Origin: Paraescarpia echinospica
Taxonomy: Eukaryota; Annelida; Polychaeta; Sabellida; Siboglinidae
Direction of reading: 5' to 3'
Length of the DNA stretch: 64,000 bases
Assembly: GCA_020002185.1 (NCBI GenBank)
Contig: CM034532.1
Location: 28,194,144 to 28,258,143 of the forward strand
A program made the position numbers and the translations under genes. The notes under the pieces are model-generated. The model was not told the origin of the DNA. It was given only the letters and a program-made list of their open reading frames with translations, and made no database searches. This document shows, in pieces, positions 1 to 56,179 of this stretch. How positions within the stretch are numbered: the first letter of the stretch is position 1; every line of letters starts with the position of its first letter.

Positions 1-1
1 C

Positions 2-154
2 CATGACGTTTACGTCGCCAATCGGGGGCGAAGGCATCTCCTTATAAAGCCATCACTGGCCTGTCGGTATTTCAATGTGTTAGTGGCCGTCTATACTGGC
101 TCGGTGGGTCCGCAAAGTCGCAAAGTGAAGCCTCTCCAATACGCACGCCTACAG
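2..154 (+). CDS. Possible 3' part of an exon of an upstream gene (edge)
   Basis: One frame is open over 51 codons and ends in CTACAG at a GTACGC donor, and GC content is higher than in the AT-rich sequence that follows. No domain is recognised and no downstream partner exon was found before 6251. It could equally be non-coding. Confidence 0.2.
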
Positions 155-3100
155 GTACGCTTTTGAATTAAATACTAAACTTAGTTAATATTTTCACAGT
201 TTTACTTGACCATTTGCATATTGACGTATTCCTATACAAAAAGTTCTTGTGTGCGTTTTTACTTATTAAAATTTAAAACAGGTTTCATTTTATTTGTCGA
301 ATAAATAGCGCTCGACATATCACAAAGTGACTCATTTGTTGTAATAATTGGTTACCTACTTTAAGGAATAGTCGTATCCGTTTCCAAATAACTATTAATT
401 ACCTTTATACACGCACATTTGTGACGGTTCCCATATATCTGCGGCCTATCGCAATTCGCATGAATTCCTATATTTTGATATTACCTTTAGGAATTATTAT
501 AAATAAAACATAAATAATGATGTACATGGAATAAGATAAACACATCCTGTGCTATACATTCCCATAAACACGATAAATAAGTTACAAGTCACAGTGCCAT
601 TCATACAAAACGTGCTCACTTTACGATTTCCTGAGGATATAGGCACTACAGAAATATATCATTGTTATTAGTGTTATTATTATTATTAGTATTACATAAC
701 AAGAACACAGACGTTTTAAATGCGAAATTATATACGTTCTTGACAGTGCTTACTATATAAACATGTACAATAATAAATACTACTTAATTATTGTGTCGTT
801 TTTGTTTCTCGTACACCGTGACGACGTGTGAACATAATTGATATTGACATTGAAAAAAGAAACGCACACACGACAGCCACAACGACATCCAGTCACCTGC
901 AAAAGTGAGAAAGCTGTATACAGCATCCAAAGTGTGTTTGAAAAATGTCCATAGCCGTCACTACTTGTTTAAATACAAGAAGGATACACGCCACGTGCAG
1001 AAGAAAAAAATGAATTACTCCACAGAACACGAAATGTGGACCAATTCTGCTTTTTATATACATTTTCAGTTGTGCCTGTAAACGTGTAGTTAGTTTTTGA
1101 TATAATAAACCAGTTGCAATTCACTGACGCGTAATATGTTCCAACCAATATTTTCTATAGAAAAAATGGGGAACCTCTCTGTATATACATTTTTTTTTAT
1201 AGCAAATCCGTCACTAGGAGACGTAGATACATGTCAACGTATCACTGCAATTTGTACGCCTTTCCAATTTTGTTTTGATGGGGGTGGATGGATGGCATCG
1301 ATCCTAACCATTTTTTATTATTGATTTTTTTTTAATTTACAAAGCCCCTAGACGTGCGTCTGTCCATATTATTAAGACTTTAATAGATTTGATCACGTGG
1401 TTCGGTTTGCATAAATTATAACCATTACCGACAGAATATTGAGAAATGTTTGTGCTTTTGTAACTGAGTATTACTACGAGATTTATCGACTATCGATAGT
1501 GTTTAAGATGTAAGTTTTCATTGCTACGTTCCTACACCGTGATGTCGCGGGAATTCTCGAGAATAGAATGTACTTATCATCACTCGTATCCTCGGCGCTA
1601 AATCTCGTAGCGAGTTTGTCACCGCTATTTATTCTTCTATACCATAATCTAGCAGTTTAGTGTATATAACATGTCGTCATATAAATGTTGTGTATGTTAC
1701 TAACGATATTTTATAATAAATAAACTTATTAGTACTACTTTGCTACGTGACGAAATATATTAATTTTAATAGGGAATAATGACAAAATCGAATATGACCA
1801 GACAAAGGCAGTGATTAAAACGTGTGATTAATTAGAAGAATGGGAGCTGAATGTTGGGCCTACACACTCTAGAATGATGTTAGATCACAGACGAGTGGAA
1901 GATGTGTTTAAGACGTTAGCACTTTATCACTATAGCCGTACATCATGTTTGCTATATTAAATGCATTTTAATATCATTACGTAATTCATACATATTGTAT
2001 GACTTTGCTTACCGCAGCTATGCTACAACTTGATGCGTGTTTTATGATCATTTGTTCCATATATACCGACTTCATCATGTTTTAAGTGCTTGCCTAATCA
2101 GTTGCTTTATTATCATGATGGTGCTACCACATGCGTGTTAGATGAGAAACACGATCCACGTGAATTTAATAAGTTCTGCATTTATTAGCAAGACTTGTGA
2201 CTATACAAAAATATTTTAATTTAGATAAACGTCCATATGCACATTATTGAAATAGAACTTAACAAGGAAATATGCATAAAGCAAGCTTAAACTAAATATA
2301 ATCAACCATCGTAAATATCGGAACATGTATCATCTTATTGTATCAATCACACATGTCCGTCGCTGCCGTATGACCGACAACCAGCGACACGTCCATGATC
2401 GGTCAATTAAACGGACAACGAGTTTCATTGACTAAACGACAAGGAGCCAGTTCGGGATTTTGCATAACTAAAAAGTCCGAATTATCTTTTAAAATAATGA
2501 TTTTAAGCTTAACGTGTTATTAATTTGTGTAGTTTCACCACGTGAAATTCGGTGTTAACGAGTGAATTTCATCTTTCCATAATATTTTTTTTTCGAGATT
2601 CTTTAATTGAATTAGATGCGTAGGATAATTTTACCGGATAAGGCGTTGTCTGACAATACAACTGAATCTCTTATGTTCCTGATAACATACACACCACCTA
2701 ATAATAGACAATAACGCATTTAGATTATTGTTGTAGAATCATCTGCAGCTATGGTCACGTGTTGTAAAGCAGTCAATAATTAATTGTTTTGAAATTTCAT
2801 TCTCGGCCTAAATCATTGGCGGTTCCATCATGTCTTGCGCGACCCTGTTCATGATTATGTCTATTGGTTCATGTTGTGGTGTGCTTTGAGCTCAGTTTCC
2901 CGAGAGTGAAGGCGCCATGGCGTTAGAAAGTTGTAAATATTGGGGGAGGGGTGATCTGAAACCGGGGCCTCACCGCTTCGCTACTGCCGGACATGACACC
3001 GGTAGACGGGAGGTAGTTTTGGAGATTTTTCCGGAGCCTCCAGCTGCACCATATTTGACGCTCGCCACCAAACAACAACAAAATTAACAAAATATTGCTC

Positions 3101-3320
3101 GCGCAGCCCCCCTCTAAATAGTGCCCCTTGTTCCGACGCCTATGCATAAGTATAGACTATTATCGAACAAACGTGTACAATTGTGAATACTATTAAATCA
3201 GTATGACGTATTTCTTTCTCGTAAACCGTGATGACGTGTTAACACAATTGATATTAACAATCTCTGATAACGAAATAACTAACAAAAATCTAAATTCACA
3301 ACGCATACAGTTGGTTTAGA
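155..3320. other. AT-rich upstream region without a recognisable gene
   Basis: I see no supported coding exon. An open stretch on the minus strand at 2923-3147 lies in a GC-richer island with palindromic GGCGCCATGGCG at 2911-2922, which looks like part of a dispersed repeat, not a gene. Short open frames elsewhere are chance-sized. Confidence 0.5.
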
Positions 3321-3322
3321 AC

Positions 3323-4300
3323 AGCGGTTCCAAATCTTTTTCTCCCCGCGTACCCCTGAGGTTTGAGACGATCGCCAGGGTACCCCCATCATTTTAACAT
3401 AAAATATATAGACTCTATGATAAACAATATTGTTCACTCAATGAGATAAACAAAATTATACGCCAATTTTTTTTTTTATAAATCAAACCCCATGGGGACA
3501 TCATCCAGACTCGGATACAACACGTCCAAATTAGACGTGAACGTGGCCAGGGGAAGATGTTCAACCGCATCATGGTAGACGGTGGAGATAATCACGAACT
3601 CCAAACAGTCCACCTAATTTGCATGCCGACTGCTAAGGATATTGCACCTCCACGCTGCACGGATATCAGCGCAAAGTTGCATCTTTCGCATGCAGATCCG
3701 TTATAGTTAGTTAGAAATTACGTTTGGCTTTGACGACAGGTACGCGCGCCTACACAAGTTGCTCTATGCTTCCTGTCACAAATTCTTCATCACGAAACGC
3801 TGCGTTGAGATGATCAGATATGTTGAAATGTCCGTATTGTTGACGTTGCCCTTCTACAACTCCAGGTTCACGATGAATGCTTGTACTTTGAATAAACCAG
3901 TTTCAAGGCTTAGCTTTTTCCTATATTTCTCCACATATTTTCGAGACTTTGCCTTATAGAAGTGGTCAAACAATTCGGCGATTTCATCTTTTAGCCATTC
4001 CTCTTTAGTTCCATGTTCTCCATGACAGTAAATAGACCGCGGTGTGGATGAGCTGCGTCTCTTGGTCCGCATGCACGTTTTGGCAAAAGCTTTACCCCCG
4101 GTGGTACCCCAGTAAAATGTTTATATAGCAACTTAATTCACCAGCACTATCCAATATAGTAAAATATACTTCATCTTCAGCAATTGTCCAATGAAGGTGT
4201 CCAAAAAGTGTGCGTGTAATTCTAGTTTGACAATTCTGCCTGCTTAATATTTCGTTCAAGTTGTAACGCCATATGGATAACATACAAGAATAGTTAGCAT
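3323..4300. mobile_element. Possible remnant of a hAT-like element
   Basis: CAGCGGTTCC at 3323 resembles the CAG-x-GGTTC ends of hAT transposons and is followed by the phrase CGCGTACCCCTGAGG often seen there. A minus-strand open frame at 3854-4072 (KEEWLKDEIAELFDHFYKAK and on) is unusually lysine/glutamate-rich but not recognised. No matching right end or target duplication was found. Confidence 0.25.
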
Positions 4301-4339
4301 AGATATAAGTAATTGTTGGAATATTTATGATTATTGTAT

Positions 4340-5250
4340 TTGTGCAGCACTATAATGCATTGATTAAGCTTGTACTGGAAAGTCAAAATACACCACGCGT
4401 ACTGCTGAGATTCAAAATACATCAAATATACTTCGAGAGTCAAAATACGTCACCCGTACTCCTGGATGTAAGAACATATCCCTCGAACTCCAGTAAGTCA
4501 AAATACATAACACATATTCCAGAGTTCAAAATACAGCACACATACTCCGGGGAGTACAAATAATGCACAAATACTCCGGAGATCAAATTACATCACAATA
4601 TTCCGGAGAGTCCAGTTATATCACACATACTCCAGAGGTCAAAATACATCACACATACTCACGAGAGTAAAAACACATCACACATACTCCGGAGTGTCAA
4701 ATTACATCACGCATACACTAGAGGGTCAAAATACATCACAAACACTGCGTGAAATCAGCGTGCATCACACGCACTCCGAGAAACAATCATACACATTCAA
4801 CTCAACAATTAAATATACATCAACCGCACCTAAGGGAATCAGCAGTCATCACATGCATCTCATAGAATTAGTACACTTCATCTTATCCCGTAAAATCAAC
4901 ATAACACGTACCCCGTAAATTAACATACATCACACGCAACCGAGAAATCACTATATACATCACATGCTCCCCGGGAAATCAACATACATGACACGTATGC
5001 CATAAAGAGATAAACATCACAATTACGCCATAAAATTAATGCACATCACCCGCACCCTAGGAATCACCACACATCATCCGCACCCTGGGAATCACCACAC
5101 ATAACATGCTCACTCAAAAGAAACATATTATACACGCACCCCGTAAAATCCTGTACACCAATCGTTCCTTGGGAATTCAAGATGCACCCCACTGACCCCG
5201 GGGAATCAATCTATATCATATGCACCCCGAAAAGTCAACTTCATTTCACA
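4340..5250. repeat. Degenerate minisatellite, ~30-35-bp units
   Basis: Diverged repeats of the type AATACATCACACATACTCCGG, about 25 units, drift gradually in sequence along the array (first half AGTCAAAATACATCAC, second half AATCACCACACATC with CACCCC). The same unit reappears at about 5760-5890 after an (AT)n/(GA)n block. Confidence 0.7.
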
Positions 5251-5333
5251 ACAGTCCAAGTTTACTTCTTTTATTTCTCTCACCGGGGTTTCCACTTGCC
5301 GAAATATGATAATGCAAATATAAGGCGCATTTC

Positions 5334-5385
5334 CATATATATATATATACATATATTTAGAGAGAGAGGGGGGGGGAGAGAGAGG

Positions 5386-5468
<83 letters not shown>
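5334..5468. repeat. (AT)n and (GA)n microsatellites
   Basis: Alternating AT, a short G-rich GA tract, AT again, then about 28 GA units. This block interrupts the minisatellite described upstream. Confidence 0.95.
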
Positions 5469-5470
<2 letters not shown>

Positions 5471-6250
5471 GTTTCAGAATACAAGAGGTGCATGGTTTTA
5501 AAACTAATACGCACACATCAAAGAGTGCACATTTGGCTTGTATATATAGCAGAATTTCCACTGTTTTCGACACGCGTAAGTGGAAATGTGACATTTGGAA
5601 AACCATGATGATAGTTAAGAAAAGTGTAAAAAACAGTATTTTTGAGGTCACCATTTTGAATTTGTGTTTCGCGCTTCTGACCAACGTTCGGTAGTACCCA
5701 CTTGTGAAATACGTAGCAGTTCCATCATAAAGGTAACCGTGTATATAATAATACGTTTTGAATGCTGTTCCCTACATCACAATTACCCCGTAAACGTGTT
5801 TCCTGGATAATCAACATTCATCCCGAATATCTCGTAAAATCAACACACTTTGCACCCCGGGAAACCAGCATTCGTCTCATGCACCTACCCCTTGGTGTGG
5901 TGACAAATCAGAGATATTGGATAGCGGAGCACAATTACGCGATGGTTGAACAACCGTAATTTGCAATCTCTTACCCAACTTTATGTGGTCGTAAAGGAAA
6001 GGTGGTTGTCCAGGTGTAACCGCAGGCGTGGCCTGGTTAAGACACCCGTGAAGACATGACGGGATTGCATGTCGCACCAAGGGTGTCAACTTGTACGAGG
6101 TCATTCTGGTAATATAAACGTCCATCGACGATAGTGTAACGGGACCTGGGTCGGGTTTCAAATCGTTTGCACCAGTCTGATGCGTCGCATTTAGTGCCAC
6201 AGTTAGCGCAAGTCCATTAAAATGTGAGTTTCTTTCAGAACTGGACCACA

Positions 6251-43060
<36,810 letters not shown>

Positions 43061-43264
43061 GACACTGCAGACAAACCAAGGACGTGCGCTGGACAACGCA
43101 AACACTGGACTACGATCATCGGTGCAACAAATCGGCTAGATCTGTGTTTCTTGCCTATAAAGTGTTACATTTCAATCACGAGGGCATTAGTAAATCATAA
43201 ATGTTGAGAAACATCGGCGATTCATGCTTGCACAAGAATGTTGTTATTTATAGTTCCAGATTAG

Positions 43265-43270
43265 AATAAA
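43265..43270 (+). terminator. Candidate polyadenylation signal of the large gene
   Basis: AATAAA lies 205 bp after the stop codon. Transcript evidence would be needed to show it is used. Confidence 0.4.
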
Positions 43271-44020
43271 AACAATGTATATTGATGTTGAAATATGAGG
43301 ACGAATGGCGATTGAGAATTTTTATTGTATCGTGTGTACAACGTAAGAAGCTCACAGACACCGGTATGTCGTTATGAATATGCAGTGCATGGGTACAGAT
43401 AATACGGAAATTGATGTGGTCTTTGTAATGCATATATAACAATGACAATGATACGAGTCGGTTTGCATCTCACTCAATGCTGCTATGAAAATGGAATAAA
43501 TAGGGTGAATTGCACATATTTCTTTGTTGTGTCTTTACTGCTGATCAGTTGTGTGCGTTTGCGTGCGTGCGTGTGTCCGTGCGTGCGCGTGTGTGTCTGT
43601 TTGCGTATAGATGCCAATAAGCGTGTGTATTTCGATGGTCACATCAAAGAAGATACAAAACCAGAACCGGGTACAGGTACATTGTCGCAAAGCTATGGTG
43701 TACATCACTCGCAGAAACATTTTACAAGGACTAAATTATCTACAAGTACTAGAACTGGTGAGCAGGATGTGACGCAGATAAAATATGTATAAAAAAGTTA
43801 CTACTAAATATAAACAAACATAGCATGATGCTATTACAGTAGCCCATAAGAATCCGGCGAGCTTAAGCAAATCAAATTGAACATAACGTAAAACTATCTG
43901 CAGATCATCTGCCACAATAACAAAGCATATCAGCATATGAAGATGTGCGTAGACAGAACAGTCTGCTTCTGATTGCATGCTAATATATCATCTAATTAAT
44001 ATAGTTGATTTGACCATTTT

Positions 44021-44331
44021 AGTTGTCACATCATAACCATCTATATGTAGGTCTGGTTGTGACGACCATATCCATCTACATGTTGGTCTGCATGGTTATG
44101 ATGTTCATAACCATATAAACGTAGGTCTGGTTGACACGACCACAACCATCTGCATGTAGATCTGGTTGTCACTATGATAACCATCTACATGTACGACTGG
44201 TTGTTACGACCATAACCATCTACATGTAGGTCTGTTTGTCAAAGACCTTAACCATCTCAATCTACACCAACGTCTGGTTGTTACAACGATAACCATCTAC
44301 ACCAACATCTTGTTGTCACGATCATAATCAT

Positions 44332-44347
<16 letters not shown>
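44021..44347. repeat. Minisatellite of ~37-bp units overlapping the STEAP stop codon
   Basis: Diverged units CATAACCATCTACATGTAGG + TCTGGTTGTCACGAC, about nine copies. The last unit contains CTACATGTAGGTTTGAGTG, whose complement encodes the last residues QTYM and the TAG stop of the STEAP gene. Confidence 0.88.
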
Positions 44348-51080
<6,733 letters not shown>

Positions 51081-51496
51081 ATTGTCTAACTAAGTATGCC
51101 CTAAAAAGGCGAACTAACACACTTATTATCAGAGTTCGTTTACACCCACATGTGAGACAGTAATCCGCCGTTTACACCCACATGTGAGACAGTAATCCGC
51201 CTTGCCCTTTCTAAGTGTAAATTCCGGGTCAATGTTTATTTATAAGTCCCAATAGTGTTGCTTATCTTTCGCGATAATCTTTGACTTGTCGCATTGACTT
51301 GATCGGAGATCCGCTTCTGTTATAACTACGCATGCGCGAACATGGAATTGCGGGAAAAGTGCGTTCTTGCAGAGAAAGTTGCGCAGCAGGATAATTTATT
51401 TGGAATGCTGAATGTTGTACAGTACCGTTCCGCAAACTGTTTAAGGTGTGGGCCAAATTTGGCCCGGTTGTCTCTCTGCGGGCCATAGCTTTTAAT

Positions 51497-51577
51497 CATC
51501 CTTGCGCGCCAGGGGGCGCTGCTGATTACATCATTCCCAGTAGTGTGGGTAGTCATTACCCCTGGCTTGCGAAGATA
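51497..51577. mobile_element. hAT-like element, internally deleted copy 3 (81 bp)
   Basis: Starts CATCCTTGCGCGCCAGGGG, ends CCCCTGGCTTGCGAAGATA, the same ends as copies 1 and 2. Perfect 8-bp flanking repeat CTTTTAAT (51489-51496, 51578-51585). Confidence 0.88.
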
Positions 51578-51998
51578 CTTTTAATGAGATACTCCATACC
51601 TTTTAGTGGGTGGTCGTAAAGAGTAGGTGTTTTGTTAACGTGAAGCACACCTGAACAACAAATAAATCCCACTATTTAAACGCCATATAAAAAACATCTA
51701 AACAAAATGGTGACACTGTCTATTTTTTACAAACTAGGCCTGGCCTGCCTGGAGAGAGCAGAGATATTGAAGGTCGGGAAACAACCTTCAAACGGTATCG
51801 AAGGTGTTCTTGGTGTGATTCGTCTTTGGGAATTCCGATATCGCTCAATCAAATGCTGCCAATATGTACCAACCATTTCTGCGCTGTCTCAAGCATCACC
51901 TGGAAATCTGCACTTTTATCGCTCATAAAACTCACTTTAATTGTCCAGTTATAATGGCCCAACAATAATGACCCAACTCATTCTTCTTTCAAACCATA

Positions 51999-52268
51999 AA
52001 GCTACCATTCCATGCGGATGCGGCATGCGGCAAAACAATTAATATAGTGCCCGGTGGAAATTAACATAAATAGTTCCAAACGTACGCAGGCGGATGGGTT
52101 TTGTTGTGCGGATGCCGCTGCGGCAAATTGAATCGCTCCGTGTAGCGATTGGAATCGTATCCGCACACGAATCAGATAGGAAATTCCCAGTAGCGACGTC
52201 ACTATAGAGGTATTCCCCATTCCGCATGCGTTTCCGCACACCTTTCCGTACATATGGAATCGTAGCTT
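51999..52268. mobile_element. MITE (~270 bp) with AAGCTAC ends
   Basis: AAGCTACCATTCCATGCGG at the left and (minus strand) AAGCTACGATTCCATATG at the right, flanked by TA. Interior rich in GCGGATGCGG-like direct and inverted motifs. TA duplication suggests a Tc1/mariner-type mobiliser. Confidence 0.7.
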
Positions 52269-53394
52269 TAAGCTCCTATAATGTTGCAGTCTTGCAGAAA
52301 TTCTCCTGCAAAGAAGCTTTGTCAACTCCAAATGATTGTGACAGCTTCGGCAATGTCAGAATTAGCAATAAACGAACTTGCAGAAAAACTGGTTTGGCAT
52401 CTTCGATACGCGCATCGTCTTCGCCGCAAAATTTTCTAATGAACCTATAATTTAAAATGTAAAAAATTCGGCCTGAATTTTTAAGGGCGACTGCGTTTTG
52501 CCGAAACGGCTCAGCCAACGAACAATGTTGTATGATAGAACGTGACAATTGTTGGTTGCTCTTGGCAATTTCCATTTCTTAGAGTCTCGCGGGTCAGTTG
52601 GAAACCGTCCGCTGCCAAATTTGGCCCGCGGGCCTGGGTTTACGGGACATCAGTGTAGGCCATGCATAGAGTTATAACTGGCCCGTAATCTGTATACCGG
52701 TAGTCTTTGCTATGATAACACTATTTGACGTCATACACCATTTTCAAATGCAAAGATGAATCAATGATTTCACCTGATACTAATTTAAATAGGATGACTA
52801 TCACCTAAAATATGTCATTGATCACAAAACTAAATTTCTGTTAATGTCCATTTATTATTTACCCAGATCAGCTTTATTTCTTACAACGTCGCTTCGATGA
52901 ATCGCAACGATATACAGCGACGGCGCACCAGAGCTGCAATGTGATCGCACGCAACGGAATCGCCCAGTAATTATAAATCCAACTTATTTCATGCAGTGCC
53001 CAAACAAGTCAGTGACCAACATCACGTATACTTTCAACCAACTGTTTAAACGTAATAGCAAACTAGAGCTAGCTGTTTTAATTAATTAAGTATCTTAATT
53101 TGAAAACAGTTATTGGTTGTTGTATAAATTATTATCTGTAGACCTACATTGTTAGTTATTGATTTATTTCGTTTATGGAGAGCGGAATTTGGTATAAAAA
53201 GCTGGGAGGCTACTACTTGAAATCTGCTATAGCATATACATAACTTAATTAATTGGCGACGGCGCGCCCTTGTTATAATGCGTTCTCCGCGATTTGAAGT
53301 TCTACGATGCTGACACGCACTCAAATACACACGTGCACGCGTACGCATGTCCGCACGCGCGTACGAATGCAATACGGACGCACACACAACATGC

Positions 53395-53588
<194 letters not shown>

Positions 53589-54079
53589 GCCGCCAGCCAC
53601 GCCTCAGCTGGCAATTGCCCTCAGCTGTGGCGTGCGGCACCTTTGGAATTTTTTTTATCTAAAGTAGTTTACTTAGTCTACGTTACTTGACCCAAGACCT
53701 AGTTAACTGTTCATGTTTATGTAGTCTATGCTTTTCACATCTTAGATGCAACTTTGTTGTTCTCTCTCTATTGGCAAAGCAAGGTTGGCGCATTAACTTT
53801 CAGCCACAAGACACATTCAGGCGTTGTAATAATTGCGCGAGGATTATTCAGACACATATGTTTAGTCGTCGTTCACGGTTGTATGTTGAAATTACGACAA
53901 AACTCTGGTATTCGTTAACTGTATTCATTTTTATGGCCTTATTTGAGTGAACGGAGACAGCGGGGATTGAACGAAATTGCACGACATGGCCGTTTCAACC
54001 CTGTATAGAGTTATCGCCGTACTCTCGACTAAGATATGTTCTAACTATTGTGCTGCTGCGTCCAGACATTAATAAACAC

Positions 54080-54160
54080 AGAAACACACACGCGCACACA
54101 CACGTACACACACACGCACGCGTGCGCGCGCGCGCACACACACACACACACCCAAACACA
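54080..54160. repeat. CA/CG microsatellite
   Basis: Mixed ACAC and GCGC dinucleotides about 120 bp below exon 1b on the minus-strand map. Confidence 0.92.
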
Positions 54161-54281
54161 TGCATATACAATTATAATGTACTTATCTCGATGTAATCAA
54201 TATTGTGCTCGCTCTTGCTGCTGTCCACCAGGGTACACACAATACTACTGTAAATAGAGCGGACTATAACTGAAAGCTTAC

Positions 54282-54317
54282 CGCGTCGAGTTGGCCGAGT
54301 TCAGTTTCTTTCCCCAT
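54282..54317 (-). CDS. STEAP gene, candidate alternative first exon 1b
   Basis: Reads MGKETELGQLDA then a GTAAGC donor. Same length (36 nt), same phase 0 and the same ETELGQ core as exon 1a 3.2 kb downstream. It may be an alternative promoter/first exon of the same gene, or the orphaned first exon of a lost or partial duplicate. Confidence 0.65.
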
Positions 54318-54464
54318 CTCTGACATAGCAAGTTCCCCGACAATCTGCAGTGCGTCGACTGTACACGGCCACTGAAGGGAGACTGGTCGGATACGGGGGA
54401 ACGAGCTAGGCTCCTGTAGCTGCGACCAGACGTAACCGGGAAAGCAAGGACGTGATTCCGAAAA

Positions 54465-54490
54465 CTGACCTATGTTATAATATAGGTCAG
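54465..54490. repeat. 26-bp palindrome between direct repeats
   Basis: CTGACCTAT and ATAGGTCAG pair around a short AT core. The 10-mer TGATTCCGAA occurs on both sides, so this looks like a tiny foldback insertion with target duplication, about 150 bp upstream of exon 1b. Confidence 0.6.
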
Positions 54491-54774
54491 TGATTCCGAA
54501 GTGCCAGCACTCCCTGCTCTAACCGGGACGTGGGACGGCGGCCGCGTTTCCCGACCAGCGACGGGTGTTCAGTTTCGGGACCGCGACAACTAAAGGAATG
54601 TCGGATTGCGTTGTACGTACTAGGGTCCTTGACCTGACTGTTATCTTTCGGCCGCAGGTTTTTATTTATGTCTTTATTGGCTTCAAATCCGGTCGCACAT
54701 CAAGGTTCCGGATAGTGACAAGTGAGACTCCAATGAAACGGCCTCGCCCACAAATGTTCGCGTTCACTCACACA

Positions 54775-54978
54775 AATATACGGACACCTGCACGCACGCA
54801 CGCATACACGCACGAATGCACGCACGCACACACACACACACACACACAGACATACACAAATATACACACACGCACGAAGGCACGCACGCGCACACGCGCA
54901 CACGCGCACACGCGCACACGCACACACGCACACACGCACACACGCACACACGCACACACGCACACACGCACACACAAT
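54775..54978. repeat. CA/CG microsatellite upstream of exon 1b
   Basis: CACG and CA units, ~200 bp. Confidence 0.95.
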
Positions 54979-54989
54979 CATACGAGTGA

Positions 54990-56170
54990 GCCATTTGGTT
55001 GCTTCTGTTTATATTACCCCGGCAGATAATAAGACGATATAAATATGTACACGGTGCAAACAAGAACGATCCACTAGATTTGTGATTCATTGTTATTCCG
55101 ATAACTACTATGTTAACAATCGCTATAAATTAGCATCACTTCCACGCAATACGGAACTAACGATTCAATAATATAGAATCGGCTATAACGAATAGATCGG
55201 TATGTATGCGATCAAAATCAGCATAATAATTACATACTACTACTAATAATAATTATTTATTTCTTATAATATTGTAGCGCTCCATCCAAATAATTGTTGC
55301 ATATTTACATTTAAGACACATTAAATAATATGAATACCCGGCACAGTGAGGTATACACGAGTACATATAACGATGAATGATACATGACATTACAAACCAT
55401 TGTATGCTATATACAGTTAGTCCATATATGACAAAGCCGTCACATTATGAATGGCATTTAAAAAAAGCTTACATTTCACAGTTAGTCCGTATATGAGAAA
55501 ACATTCGCGTTGAAGAATGTTCGCGTACTGTGAGACCAAACAGAGACACTGCCTTTTATTACAGCTAACACCGAGCTTAGAGGGTCACCGTCTTAACAAT
55601 AACTCACAGGAAGTTATTTATTTTAAAGTAGTTTGCAGATAATAATAATCAAAAACACAGTAAGACATTTATTACATGACTGCCCCTAATAGAGCGAAAC
55701 ACGAAACACATGAACATTAAAATGGCTCAAATTTAAATCATAACATATTGAGACATATAATCAATGTAAATAGAAATAGCTCCAAAGAAAGATTGGTCTG
55801 CATCGCTGAGAACATCTTCTCTCAGATGGGCAGCCGATGAAGAAGAAGAAATAACACACCAATCATGACACACCTATAGTGTCAACGCAGTAAAGGCCGG
55901 GACAACGCATTGCGTAGAACATCAAAAAGATCCTTAAAACACCGGTTGCGACAATGCAATCGTGTGATAGTATCTGCAGAGTACTGTTTTACAATGCTAT
56001 ATGTCGGACATAGTATAATCATTATATAGGCCTAGCTGTATATGGCATGCATCAATAAAAGGTCGATTACTAAGTCAAATAATCGCATACATCGTTTGAT
56101 TAGATAATCAACAATGTTCACGCGGGAAGAATAAAGTGTAGATACATTCTCACTTACGTCTGAACGTCGA
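54990..56170. other. Intergenic DNA between the two STEAP copies; no gene seen
   Basis: AT-rich, with short homopurine/homopyrimidine bits and ATT-rich simple sequence. A possible LINE scrap at 55780-55850 (CGCTGAGAACATCTTCTCTC). No exon-like GC-rich block. Confidence 0.55.
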
Positions 56171-56179
56171 CCTTCGATG

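Larger units (their letters stand above)
51420..52655. mobile_element. Possible larger hAT-like element, nested host of two MITEs (upstream of exon 1a)
   Basis: GGGCCAAATTTGGC occurs near both outer ends in inverted arrangement, within CAGTACCGTTCCGCAAACTG at 51420 and (minus strand) CACTGATGTCCCGTAAACCC ending at 52655. No matching target duplication was found, so the boundaries are uncertain. It contains the elements at 51497-51577 and 51999-52268. Confidence 0.4.

Noticed and set aside
3854..4072. 72-codon Lys/Glu-rich minus-strand frame considered as a gene
   Set aside because: No recognisable domain, no splice partners, and it lies inside what looks like transposon debris.
5182..5694. 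170-codon frame with Arg-Glu and Ile-Tyr repeats
   Set aside because: It spans the (AT)n/(GA)n microsatellite; the open frame is caused by the repeat.
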